This document shows, piece after piece, positions 54,501-64,000 of a DNA stretch of 64,000 nt. The stretch's first letter is position 1. Each line of letters starts with the position of its first letter. The stretch lies in NCBI GenBank assembly GCA_963556495.2, contig OY747707.1:2752001-2816000 (forward strand). Direction: 5' to 3'. Below the pieces are notes generated by a model. That model worked only from the letters and a program-made list of their open reading frames with translations. It ran no database searches and was not told the DNA's origin. This DNA is from Valencia hispanica (Eukaryota > Chordata > Actinopteri > Cyprinodontiformes > Valenciidae). Made by a program: the position numbers and the translations under genes.

Positions 54501-57500
54501 TTGAGGGAACCGGGCAACAAATCCACCCCTACCGTCTCCAAGAATTCACCCGGCACCCCTGAGGCTATATCAGTGATTATCAGCAGCAGGAAACATAAAC
54601 CGTTAACCACACGCTCTCATATTAAACAAAATCTCAAATTGATAACCTGTCAGAAGGTTCAGCTGCCCATCATCACAATACTTAAGTTAGCTTTATTAAA
54701 CATTAGATCTCTATCCGGGAAGTCTTTTCTTATCAATGACTTCATCACTGACCATAATTTACACGCCCTTTTTTTATCAGAAACTTGGCTAGATGAAAAT
54801 AACGAAACAACTTCATTAATAGAATCTAGTCCTCCAAATTACCATTTCTTAAGCGAGAACAGAAAACACAAACGAGGCGAAGGTGTAGCCACCATCTTTC
54901 ACAACTCAATGAACTTTAAAAAAGGTGACTCTGGGCACGTTTGATTCTTTTGAATACCTAGCCACCCAGATAAATGAGCCTAACAAAGCGTTATTTCTAA
55001 GTTTATATAAACCACCAAAACTTAACTCTAACTTCTTTAATGATTTCAATGACCTTCTTTCTGTAATATGTATCGACTATGACCAACTAATCATCGTGGG
55101 GGACTTTAACATCCATACCGACAACCCCCAAGATAGACAAGCAAAAACATTAGATGATACTCTCCACAACTTCGGACTGATCCAGCATGTCAAACAACCA
55201 ACACACAATAAAGGACACACTCTGGACTTAATTATCAGCAAAGGTTTAAATATTTCTGACATCTCTGTAATTAATATTGCATTATCTGACCATTTCTGTA
55301 TTTTCTTTGAAAGTACCATCTCTGCTAAATTATCCAGCCACAGTAAGACCACTATAAAAAAGCGTTTTCTAGGGGACAGTTCAGTAGAAACCTTTAAACG
55401 TATTTATCCTTCCACCACATCCCCCTCATCTCCCAACTCAAACTCAGTAAATAAGTTGGTAGATAATTTCCTTGCGAAAATCTCAGACATCATGGATTCC
55501 ATTGCTCCAACTAAAGTGAAAGTAGTCTCAGGTAGAAAGAAGTCTCAGTGGACAAGTAATCCACTCGTACGTAGTGAAAAAAGAGTGTCAACGAGCCGAG
55601 AGAAAATGGCGGAAAACTCGACTCCAGGTTCACTGTGAGATCTACAAAGAGAGACTGAATAGATATCAGCTAACTATAAAAGATGCTAGGGAATCGTTCT
55701 TTGCTGAAATCATCAACAGAAACATTAATAATGCACGGACTCTTATTTGCAACAGTGGAAAGACTAACTAATCCTTTAGTGACAGTAGCCCCTGAACTAA
55801 ATTCTACCAGGGCCTGCAATGAATTTGCCAGCTTTTTCACTGAAAAGATTCTAACAATTAGACGGTCAATCTGTACCTCAATATCGAACCCACAACCAGT
55901 GCTATCCCCAATCAACAACAATGTAGAGATAATGTCTGAATTCCACGAATTAAACCAGAACAGCCTTGAAAAAATCATTCTCCAATTAAGCTCCTCCTCC
56001 TGCTGTCTTGATATCCTACCCACAGCTTTTCTAAAGAAGGTTCTTCCTGTTATCGGTTCCGATCTTGTTCAAATAGTGAACTCATCACTGCTATCAGGTG
56101 TCTTCCCTCAGGCTTTAAAAACAGCAGTTATTAAACCACTGCTAAAGAAGAAAAATCTGGACAACACGTTAATGCAGAACTATAGGCCAATCTCTAATCT
56201 CCCATTCATCAGTAAGATTATTGAAAAAGCTGTGTTTCAGCAGTTAAATGGCTTCATAACAATGACAAACCGTTTTGATGCTTTTCAGTCTAGTTTCCGC
56301 GCTCACCACAGCACCGAGACTGTCCTCGTCAAAGTATTTAATGACATCCGCATAAATACAGACTGTGGAAGAACCACAGTGCTGGTTCTGTTGGACCTCA
56401 GTGCAGCATTTGACACTGTTGATCATGATATTTTATTGGAACGACTGGAGAGCTGGGTCGGACTCTCTGGTACAGTACTTGGCTGGTTCGAGTCTTACCT
56501 AAAGAACAGGGACTTCTATGTTTCAATAGGAAACTTTTCATCAGAACGAACAGAAATCACATGTGGGGTGCCCCAGGGCTCCATCCTGGGGCCCCTCTTA
56601 TTTAATATCTACATGCTCCCACTAGGCAAGATTATAGCAACCAATAACATTAGCTACCATAACTACGCAGATGACACTCAGCTCTACATTACAATGTCAC
56701 CAGGTGACTCTGAACCCATTCAAACCCTAAATCAATGCATTGACCAAATAAATGGATGGATGTGCCATAACTTTCTCAAGCTAAATAGAAACAAAACTGA
56801 AGTGATTATTTTTGGACCCAAGGAGGAACGATCAAGAGTCAGCACAAAGCTTCAATTAATACAGCTAGAAACCTGATCAGGTTCGAAACCTAGGTGTAGT
56901 AATGGACTCAGACCTGAACCTCCAGGGTCACATAAAGGCAATAACAAGGTCAGCGTTCTATCACCTGAAGAACATCTCTAGGATTAAAGGACTGATTTTG
57001 CAACACGACCTAGATAAACTCATCCATGCGTTTATCTTTAGTCGGATTGATTACTGCAACAGCATCTTCACAGGTCTGCCTAAAAAGTCAATCAGACAGC
57101 TGCAGCTGATCCAGAACGCTGCCGCTCGCGCCCTCACTAGAACCAGGAAAGTAGAGCACATCACCCCAGTTCTAAAGTCCTTACACTGGCTCCCTGTAGC
57201 TCAGAGAATAGACTTTAAAATACTTTTACTAGTTTATAAATCATTACATGGCTTAGCACCAAAATATGTTGAAGACCTGTTGTCATGGTACCAACCACCA
57301 AGACCACTCAGGTCCTCCAACTCTAGCCTACTAAACATCCCTAGACTCAGAACTAAACATGGAGAAGCAGCTTTCACTTTTTATGCTCCCCTTATCTGGA
57401 AAGGACTTCCTGACGAGTGTAGAGCTGCTGAAACTCTGAACTGCTTTAAATCGAGACTAAAAACCATCTGTTTAGAATTGCCTTTGAGTAAATGCTTGAT

Positions 57501-57513
57501 GTCATATGTATGA
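54501..57513 (+). pseudogene. L2-C ORF2 endonuclease and reverse transcriptase, broken
   Basis: [12 protein letters not shown] and LFLSETWLDEN, then a change near 54930; VGDFNIHTDNP, DLIISKGLNIS and IALSDHFCIFF (54925-55638) complete the endonuclease. Changes near 55620 and 55745 break the linker. The long frame 55683-56876 has [40 protein letters not shown] and [12 protein letters not shown]. After a break at 56870-56900 the C-terminal part runs to 57513 (SRIDYCNSIFTGLPKK, LKSLHWLPVAQRIDFK). All catalytic residues are visible. ORF2 starts four bases after ORF1 ends. Confidence 0.92.
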
Positions 57514-57656
57514 AATGTGTTCATGCTCTCTTGCTTTTTTTATTTTTCTCTTATGTTTTTTTTTTTAAATCACCAAATCATGTAAAGCACCTTGAATTAC
57601 CCTGCTGTTGAAAGTGTGCTATACAAATAAAATTGCCTTGCCTTGCCTTGCCTTGC

Positions 57657-58849
57657 CTAAACAGTCTTCATCGATCATCGGGAGAATTGACGATTGATTT
57701 TCGATTAATCGTTGATATTTTTATATTAAAATTCAATGTTCTATATTAAAAGGCAGTGAGAATAGAAAAATGTTTCCTCATTGAGATTGTTAGGTTATTT
57801 TAACTCACAGGTTTACCTAGAAAGAAAAGCACGCACAGAGAAGATGTGAAATGTGTTTGCTCCTGAGGGAGAATCATGCAGTAAAAGAAACTGACACACC
57901 AGTCGTTGTTCTGATCCAGCAGAGTCTCAAAGATGTTGAGAATCACAGCTTCTATTTATTCACACAAATGAACAGTTTCACCACACCCCCATTGTCCATT
58001 GTCTTATCTTATCACCATACAACACACAGCAGAACTGTTTCTAACACAATGGCACTTTGTAGGTTTGTTTGTTTGTTTGTAGGTGCATCCTGTTTGGACA
58101 GCATATTTTTACAAAGTCAGCTCCTTATAAGCACATTTCCTTAAGAAGGTTCTTACCCCCACACTAAAAGTTACTTCCCCTAGTCTTGTCACACAAAGTT
58201 AAACAAAAGAACAGACTGCATTTATCACATTCTCCAACAGAGATCTTCATTACAACTGGGACACCTCTTGTGGAAGTTAAACGGAATTAATCCATTAATT
58301 CTGGAATCTGGTTTCATTCAATTTCCACCAGTCTGTAGGGGAGCAATCCAGGGGTGGCGGAGCATCCCTCAGAAAGTAATCGGTGAGGAAGTTTCTTTGC
58401 TCATTGTGCATCTCGGCTCCTCCGTGCTAAACACAGACTTTATGCTAGGTTTAGACCAAGGGCTGGATGCTCCGCTTCTAACCAGGGTTGGAAGTGTGTT
58501 CAAGTACTTATACACAGCTTCGCAGTGTTGGCAGTGAACCGAGACTTTTTTTAATTAGTTTTTTTAGTCAAAGTGGTCCCATGCCACACTTTGCTGCGAC
58601 CTCTTCATGACAATGCTACTTTTGAAATACACAGAAACTGGCAAGAAACTGAGTCGGCCTGTGGGTTTTTCAGACATCACCCTCGTGTGGTACAGTGTTT
58701 AATTACTGCCACATAGCAAAATTAATTGCATTCCTTCAAAACTCACACTACGCAACAGAACATGCATTAATTGATCGGTTAAAAAAATGCCATCGATGAA
58801 TTTCTTAATGGTCAATTAATCGATCGTCGATTAATTAGGCCCATCCTTA
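57657..58849. other. Right part of the hAT element, noncoding
   Basis: Contains ATTAATCG-like subterminal repeats, a GTTT microsatellite at 58061-58081 and no domain-bearing frame. Plus-strand frames at 57851-58144 and 58268-58537 look like chance. Confidence 0.6.
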
Positions 58850-60074
58850 CTCTGGACTTAATTATCAGCAAAGGTTTAAATATATATCTCACATCTCGGT
58901 AATTGATATTGTGCTATCTGACCATTTCTATGTTTTCTTTGAAAGTACCCTCTCTGCTAAGCCATATAGCCACAGTGAGTCCACTGTAAAAAAGCGTTTT
59001 CTCACAGACAGTTAAGTTGAAACCTTTAAACGTATTTACCCTCCCACATCTCCCAACTCCAACTCAGTAAACAAGCTGGAGATAATTTCCTTGTTAAAAT
59101 CTCAGACATCACTGATTCCTTTGCTCCAACTAAAGTTAAAGTAGTCTATGGTAGAAAGAAGTCTGCGTGGACAAACGAGCCACTGGTACGTAGTGAAAAA
59201 AGGGAGCATCGACGAGCACAGAGAAAATTGCGGAAAACTCGACTGTAGGTTCACAGATATCTACAAAGAGAGTGTACAGATATTAGTTAAGTTTAAAAGA
59301 TGCTAGGGAAACTTTCTTCTCCGAAATCATTAACAGAAACAGTACCAATGCACGGACTCTATTTTCAACAGTGGACAGACTAACTCCAGCAACTGAACTA
59401 AATTCTACTAGGGCCTGCAATGAATTAGCAGCTTTTTTCACTGAAAAGACTAACATGTCAGTTTGTACCTCAGTACCCAATCCACTACCAGTGTCATCCC
59501 CAATTATCACCTTTGTAGAGAAAATGTCTGAATTCCATTAATTAAACAAAAAACCTTGAATAAATCATTAACTAATTAAGCTCCTCCTCTTGCTGTCTTG
59601 ATATCCTACCCACAGTTTTCCTTTAGAAAGTTTTCCCTGTCATTGGGTCTGATCTGATTTAAATAGTGAACTCATCCCTCCTGTCAGGTGTCTTCCCCCA
59701 GGCATTAAAAACAGCAGTTATTAAACCACTGTTAAAGAAATATAATCTGAACAACATGTTAATGCAGAACTACAGCCCAATCTCTTCCATTCATCAGTAA
59801 GATTATTGAAAAAGCTTTATCAAGTTAGTAGTTAAATAGCTTCCTAACAATGACCAACCGCATTGATGTTTTTCAGTCTGGTTCCCGTGCTCACCACAGC
59901 ACTGAGACTCTCCTTGTCAAAGTTTTAATGACATCTGCAAGATGTGGCAGAACCACAGTGCTGGTTTTGTGCGACCTCAGTGCAGCATTAGACACTGTTG
60001 ATCATGATATAATATTGAAACGACTGGAGAGCTGGGTCAGAATCTCTGGTACAGAATTTAGCTGGTTCGAGTCT
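58850..60074 (+). pseudogene. Old L2-C copy, middle segment
   Basis: Resumes exactly after the hAT duplication with CTTAATTATCAGCAAAGG (equal to 55226 on). It covers the end of the endonuclease, the linker and the reverse transcriptase up to the block TVDHDIILKRLESWV and GTEFSWFES. Many stops. It is interrupted by the Harbinger element and continues at 63036. Confidence 0.85.
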
Positions 60075-60233
60075 AAAGCCGCGTTCACACCGGTCAGCGC
60101 GTCCAGGCAGCAGGGCAGCTAGATTACATGCAAGTCTATGGGATCTACGCATCTAGTGGGCGCCAAGCTGCCAAGCAGCAAGTCGCGCGCGTCGGCGCAG
60201 CTGGCATCAGCGCGTCCACGCAGCTGATGCCCG

Positions 60234-60260
60234 GACGCCCCGACGGACCGTCGGGGCGTC
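60234..60260. repeat. Perfect hairpin near the left end of the Harbinger element
   Basis: Two 13-base arms, GACGCCCCGACGG and its exact reverse complement, are separated by a single A at 60247. It lies between the left terminal repeat and the MADF gene. Confidence 0.85.
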
Positions 60261-60355
60261 TGCTGCTCAAGTTGGGAAAACTGAACTTTCGGGCAGCAGA
60301 CGCGTGGCGTCAACCAATCAGAGCGACTCGTTGTACTGACGTGGTAACTCCTTCC

Positions 60356-61826
60356 ATGGGGGAATCGGCAAATTTTTTATTCAAGATGGAGGACAAACTG
60401 ATCGTCGCTGTATGTAATGTCTGTGAACTGTATGACCCGTCTTCGTCTTTTTACAAAGACAGGAAGAGATCGGATCTGATTTGGAGGAAGATATCGGAGG
60501 ATATTGGAGTGCCAGGTAAGCAGTTAAACATAGAAAAAAATATTTTTTCTTTTAACTTTCTTGTTATGTTAGCTAACGCTACGCTAGCCAAAAGCGGTTA
60601 GGGCAACTACGGTACTAAATACGCATTACCAGTTTCCCATTGTGTATTTAGACGAGATCTGCAAAAAACGGTGGAAGACATTGAGGGACACATATGTCAG
60701 GCAGAGCAGAAAGGAGAAAGAGAGAAGGAAGAGCGGAGCAGAAGGAGGGAAAGTGCAGAAATGGAAGTACCTCTCTGTCCTGTCCTTCCTCGAACCCTTC
60801 ATCGCCCCCCGCGAAACATCGAGCAACATGGGGGTCGAGGAGGAGCAGGCGGAGGGGTATGACCACCCAGAGGAGCCAGAAGAAGAAGCAGCAGGGCGGT
60901 TAGAGGCAGAAGGTTGGTGATTTTGAGAAGAAAACCCAGACATAGTGGCACACAAACACACACAAAAACGTGCTCAGAAACATGAAAATAATTATTGTAA
61001 AGCTGAAACCTACATCATTTTGCTACTACAAAGTTTTGCTATTTATTATTAGTGCTAGCAGTAGAAGTATTTGTGATCTTGGTATAAAGCATAATAAACA
61101 GGAGGGTCAATAATATTCCTTTCTGTCTTGACAGATCCAGCTAACATGGAGGCAGGTGACATGGCTGAACCAGAGTCCCCTGGCCCTTCCTTTTCTGCTT
61201 CTGACCAGCCTGGCCCTTCCTCTGCTGCTGCTTCTTTTTCTGACCAGCCTGGCCCTTCCTCTGCTGCTGCTTCTTTTTCTGACCAGCCTGGCCCTTCCTC
61301 TGCTCCAGCACCTGCAGGTGTGTAGTGCTGTTTGGAAAGGTTGGGAATGTAGGTTTTATTCAAAGATGTCAATCTGTTTCTTTGGGTTCCCAGACACTTG
61401 GCGAATTACTTTTTGTACTTTCTGAAATGTCTGTGTATACCCTGGAATTCACACTCAGCCTTTCATACAGACTTAAAATGTTGCTTATAATTTTATCTAA
61501 TTTGTATATTTGTTCAACATAATTGTAAGCATTTTTAACACATTTTTCTACTGTGTTTTTTCACAGGCCCTCCAAGAAAACGAAGGCGGAGGCAGCAGGA
61601 CTTGTCAGTGCCAACAGAGTTCCAGCAAAAGCTGCTTGATGCGCTCAAGGCCCGGCCTGAACCAGCTCCTGCTCCTCCTGCAGATGATGAAATGCACTTC
61701 CTTCTCTCTCTTCATCCTCTCCTGAAAAGGGTGTCACCTCTAGAAAGAGACATCCTAAAATTTGACATTCATAGACTGATTTTTGAAAGAATGAACAATT
61801 TGACCCATTTGGACAATACTCAGTAG
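60356..61826 (+). CDS. MADF-BESS DNA-binding protein of the Harbinger element, 4 exons
   Basis: Predicted exons 60356-60515, 60652-60912, 61135-61317 and 61567-61826, all with GT/AG borders and agreeing phases, giving 287 residues and a TAG stop. A second in-frame ATG at 60386 would give 277. The MADF domain spans exons 1-2: DKLIVAVCNVCELYDPSS, RKRSDLIWRKISEDIG, EICKKRWKTLRDTYVRQ and KWKYLSVLSFLEPF. Exon 3 codes three repeats of a 13-residue SDQPGPSSAAASF unit (39-bp repeats at 61201-61309). Exon 4 starts with PPRKRRRRQQ, a likely nuclear signal, and ends with a BESS motif (HFLLSLHPLLKRV, ERDILKFDIHRLIFE). PIF/Harbinger elements often encode such a Myb/MADF-like partner that helps the transposase reach the nucleus and its ends. 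No stop or frame break is visible. Confidence 0.82.
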
Positions 61827-62476
61827 TTTTACTGATCGGGCTGACACCTTTTTCAGGGGAGGAAGGAGACTCCTTTCTGTGTCCCTCCTGTCTTCCACCG
61901 CACTTCCTCCAAATAAGGTCCTTTCTCTTCCTGTTCTTCATTTTATTGTTTGTTTATTATATGTATATATGTTATGTATTTTTTTATATTAAATATTTTT
62001 ATATGTAACATTTTGGTCAGCTACTTTCCTTAATTTAATTCTACTGTCCTATGTAATGCCATTTGGGTGAAAATATTGTTTTTAATAACAGCTAATAATT
62101 ACCTTAATGAAATGTACCTTTTTATTGACTATATAAAATACCACAGAAGTACAAAAGCAAGAACTATTTGAGTTTATTTGATTGATTTCACCATATCCAT
62201 AGACGAGTTTGTGGGAGAAAGCAGAGCAGTCTGTCAGTCATTACCTGGAAACGAGAGGTACAGGTGAACAGGTCAAAAGTATATAGGTACAGAACAAACA
62301 ATAATCCATAAATGAAAGGGATTTGTGAATGTATATATGAATGTATAGAGAAAAACAAATTAATAAATATAATATAGTAAATATAGATGTGGAAATTTTC
62401 AGAAAGTTTTGCTCTTAATTTTTTTATTGGGTGGCTCTTAAAAGAGCCGTTTTGGGTCAGTCCTGTATGGACATGA
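61827..62476. other. Harbinger noncoding part between the two genes
   Basis: AT-rich region separating the convergent genes. ATTAAATATT near 61988 could serve the MADF gene for polyadenylation. No further coding signal. Confidence 0.5.
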
Positions 62477-62857
62477 CTATTCTGCCGGCTGCCATGGCAC
62501 TGCCCCCTCCTCACTGAGGTGGGCCATGAAAACTTCTCTGGTCTCCACGGCCTCTCTGGTTGCGTTGTTGGCTCCGAATCGCCCCACAGCTGGAAGTGGT
62601 CTTTCTCCATGAGCAGCGGCAGCTCCCCTCACTGCAGGTACCTGGCCATCTCCAGAAACCCTCATGAAGTTGTGGAGAACACACGTCGCCTTCACACACT
62701 TCTCCACAACTTCGGGGTTGACTTCCAGTCTGCGGTGAAACATTCTCCGCTGTGCAGACCAGATCCCGAATGCATCTTCCACCACCAGCCGGGCCCGGGA
62801 GAGCCGGTATTTGAAGACGCGCTGCTGATCCGACAAGATCCGCCATGTTGTAAACAA
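62477..62857 (-). pseudogene. Harbinger transposase, C-terminal end after an internal deletion
   Basis: The ATG shared with the 30-kb copy (ACAACATGGCGGAT, start at 62846) is followed at once by CTTGTCGGATCAGCAG, the distal part of the gene in another frame. That frame reads RVFKYRLSRARLVVEDAFGIW, with the third catalytic acid (Glu), then ATCVLHNFMR and a C-terminal stop at 62477. The regions with the first two catalytic Asp residues are missing. The element therefore cannot make its own transposase and would need one from another copy. Confidence 0.85.
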
Positions 62858-63035
62858 CTAGCAACAGACAAATCCACGCCCGCACGCTGACGTAATGACG
62901 TGACGCGCTGATGCCCCGACGCGCCGACGCAGACCACAAGTGTGCAAGCAGCTGGGTTTAAATTTTAAAGCGTCGACTTTCGTCCGTTTGAGCGATTTGG
63001 CGCCTGGACGCGCTGACCGGTGTGAACGCGGCTTT

Positions 63036-63196
63036 AAAGAACAGGGACTTCTTTGTTTCAATAGGAAACTTTTCATCAGCACAAACCGAAATCACACGTG
63101 GGGTGCCCCAGGGCTCCACCCTGGGGCCCCTCATTTAATATCTATATGCTCCCACCAGCCCAGATTATAACAGCCAATAAGATTAGTAACCATAAC
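63036..63196 (+). pseudogene. Old L2-C copy, 3' segment
   Basis: AAAGAACAGGGACTTCT, GGGGTGCCCCAGGGCTCC and ATATGCTCCCACCAG match 56500-56665 and encode the RGVPQGSTLGP block. It ends at CATAACTA where a new element starts. Confidence 0.85.
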
Positions 63197-64000
63197 TAGT
63201 GTTGGGCATCGAGAATCAACCATCGATTGGAACCGGGACTCAAATGTCGATTCTCCCGGAAACGTTCAATATTAAAAATTACGATTCCCAGTTTTGATTC
63301 CCGGTCCGCCAACCAGAAGAAGAACCCTCCGAATACCAACGAAGAAGAATCCGTCAGAAGTGTTAGCGTTACTGCCATTGGAAGGTGTGTGGAGACACTC
63401 TAAGATTTGTCTTCACTTTAGCAAACAAAACAACAGAGCTCAGTGCTATACCTGTAAGAAATAACAGACCGTTCTGTGTTTGACGTGCTGCGCTGGCTTA
63501 CCTCATTAGCTCTTCCTGCCGGATCCAGCCCAGCCCACCGCCGCACTGCAGTCCAAATCCGGTCAGTAAAATACGTCTGATGTCAACATTGCGGCAGCTA
63601 ACAAGTTATACTCGAACCGTTGTTCAACTCAAGTGCAAATATCCAGCTAACGTTAGCTCATGTATTTGTTTTCATAGACAAACTGTCTGAGATTGCTAAG
63701 ATAACGTTAGCCAGGCAGCTGACAATACTTCGATGTGCTCCGCTACCTCCGTTCACCATAGCAACCGAGCAACACGCAACAACTAGATTTTATAATGTTC
63801 CTGCAGCTAATGTGAACAGGATTGTTAAAGGTGTATTTTTTGTTCAATATTCTGCAGACAGACATGCAGGATGTTTGGAAATCGGTTTCTATGACATTTT
63901 CAAAAAATAAAGCTCTCCTGTAGAAATTTGACCACTGTGAAAAAATTAATTGTAATATTTATCCCCAAGTCCATAGATCATAGATAACAGCCTTGTGAGA
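63197..64000 (+). mobile_element. Probable hAT-like element, left end, running off the window
   Basis: Begins GTGTTGGGCATCGAGAATC, followed by CATCGATTGGAACCGGGAC and CGATTCTCCCGGAAACG, an end structure common to fish hAT elements. It cuts the L2-C copy. No coding region is visible in the remaining 800 bases. The right end is outside the window. Confidence 0.5.

Larger units (their letters stand above)
52981..57656 (+). mobile_element. L2-C LINE, near full length
   Basis: About 4.7 kb with 5' UTR, ORF1, ORF2 and a 3' tail of four CCTTG units. The 5' limit is set by the end of hAT sequence (CGATTAAAC). AAAC on both sides may be a short target duplication. It is the best reference for the many L2-C fragments here. 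ORF1 is open; ORF2 has at least four breaks. Confidence 0.9.
52958..58849. mobile_element. hAT-type DNA transposon carrying an L2-C
   Basis: Flanked by CTCTGGAC on both sides (52950-52957 and 58850-58857), an exact 8-bp target duplication. Ends are TAGATATGGGC and, reversed, TAAGGATGGGC. Subterminal ATTAATCGA-type repeats lie in the right part (57670-57720, 58800-58835). About 1.2 kb of its own DNA remains, almost all on the right (57657-58849), with no transposase frame. The rest is an inserted L2-C (52981-57656). Confidence 0.82.
60075..63035 (+). mobile_element. PIF/Harbinger DNA transposon with MADF-BESS gene
   Basis: 2.96 kb. The terminal repeats start GCCGCGTTCACACCGG and are identical for 31 bases at both ends (60078-60108 and 63002-63032), extended by AAA/TTT. 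The flanking 3-bp sites (TAA and TTA, depending on the exact cut) are not identical but fit the 3-bp class of Harbinger. The neighbouring L2-C reads straight through the insertion. It holds a plus-strand MADF-BESS gene and a minus-strand, internally deleted transposase, arranged tail to tail. Confidence 0.9.

Noticed and set aside
57851..58537. Two plus-strand frames in the right part of the hAT element
   Set aside because: No transposase block, BED finger or dimerisation motif; probably chance.
61055..61372. Minus-strand repetitive frame with EEGPGWSEKEAAA units
   Set aside because: Antisense shadow of the 39-bp coding repeats in the MADF gene.

Overview
The window looks like a teleost fish nuclear genome, probably a percomorph (inference). 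Support: vertebrate-type split genes with GT/AG junctions, a fish-style C2H2 zinc-finger gene, and a repeat mix of L2-, L1- and Tx1-type LINEs, class I-like endogenous retrovirus, hAT and PIF/Harbinger DNA transposons and BEL-like sequence. Nothing looks bacterial: there are no operons, CRISPR arrays or ribosomal RNA. I name three L2-like families by 3' tail: L2-A (GAATT-type tail), L2-B (GATTT-type tail) and L2-C (CCTTG repeats).

Layout. 1-7 kb: L2-A 3' half, AT-rich DNA with short LINE tails, a solo LTR (5645-6089), and an orphan zinc-finger first exon on the minus strand (6843-6996). 7.2-11.3 kb: a minus-strand Tx1-like LINE split by a solo LTR (8282-8885) with a 5-bp target duplication. 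11.4-13.8 kb: L2-C pieces and a hAT-like short element. 13.8-21.6 kb: a minus-strand endogenous retrovirus with 569-bp LTRs differing at one base, GTAT target duplication, a tRNA-Ala primer site and a badly broken interior. 22-24.4 kb: no recognisable gene. 24.4-28.8 kb: a nearly complete L2-A. 28.8-30.4 kb: BEL-like gag remnant and a Harbinger fragment. 30.4-38.4 kb: a minus-strand L1 with ORF1, ORF2 and an apparent 3-kb G-rich 3' UTR.

38.6-41.3 kb: L2-C remnants and the one host-type gene, a C2H2 zinc-finger gene (minus) with one in-frame stop. 41.8-51.3 kb: a stack of insertions. An L2-A copy was hit by a solo LTR, by an L2-B fragment and by a hAT element, and the hAT element carries another L2-B copy inside its transposase. 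51.4-63.2 kb: a second stack. An old L2-C was split by a hAT element (8-bp target duplication) that itself holds a near full-length L2-C, and then by a Harbinger element.

The most notable unit is that Harbinger element (60075-63035). It keeps 31-bp perfect terminal repeats and an apparently intact four-exon MADF-BESS DNA-binding gene, but most of its transposase is deleted. Most other coding traces are decayed transposon genes.
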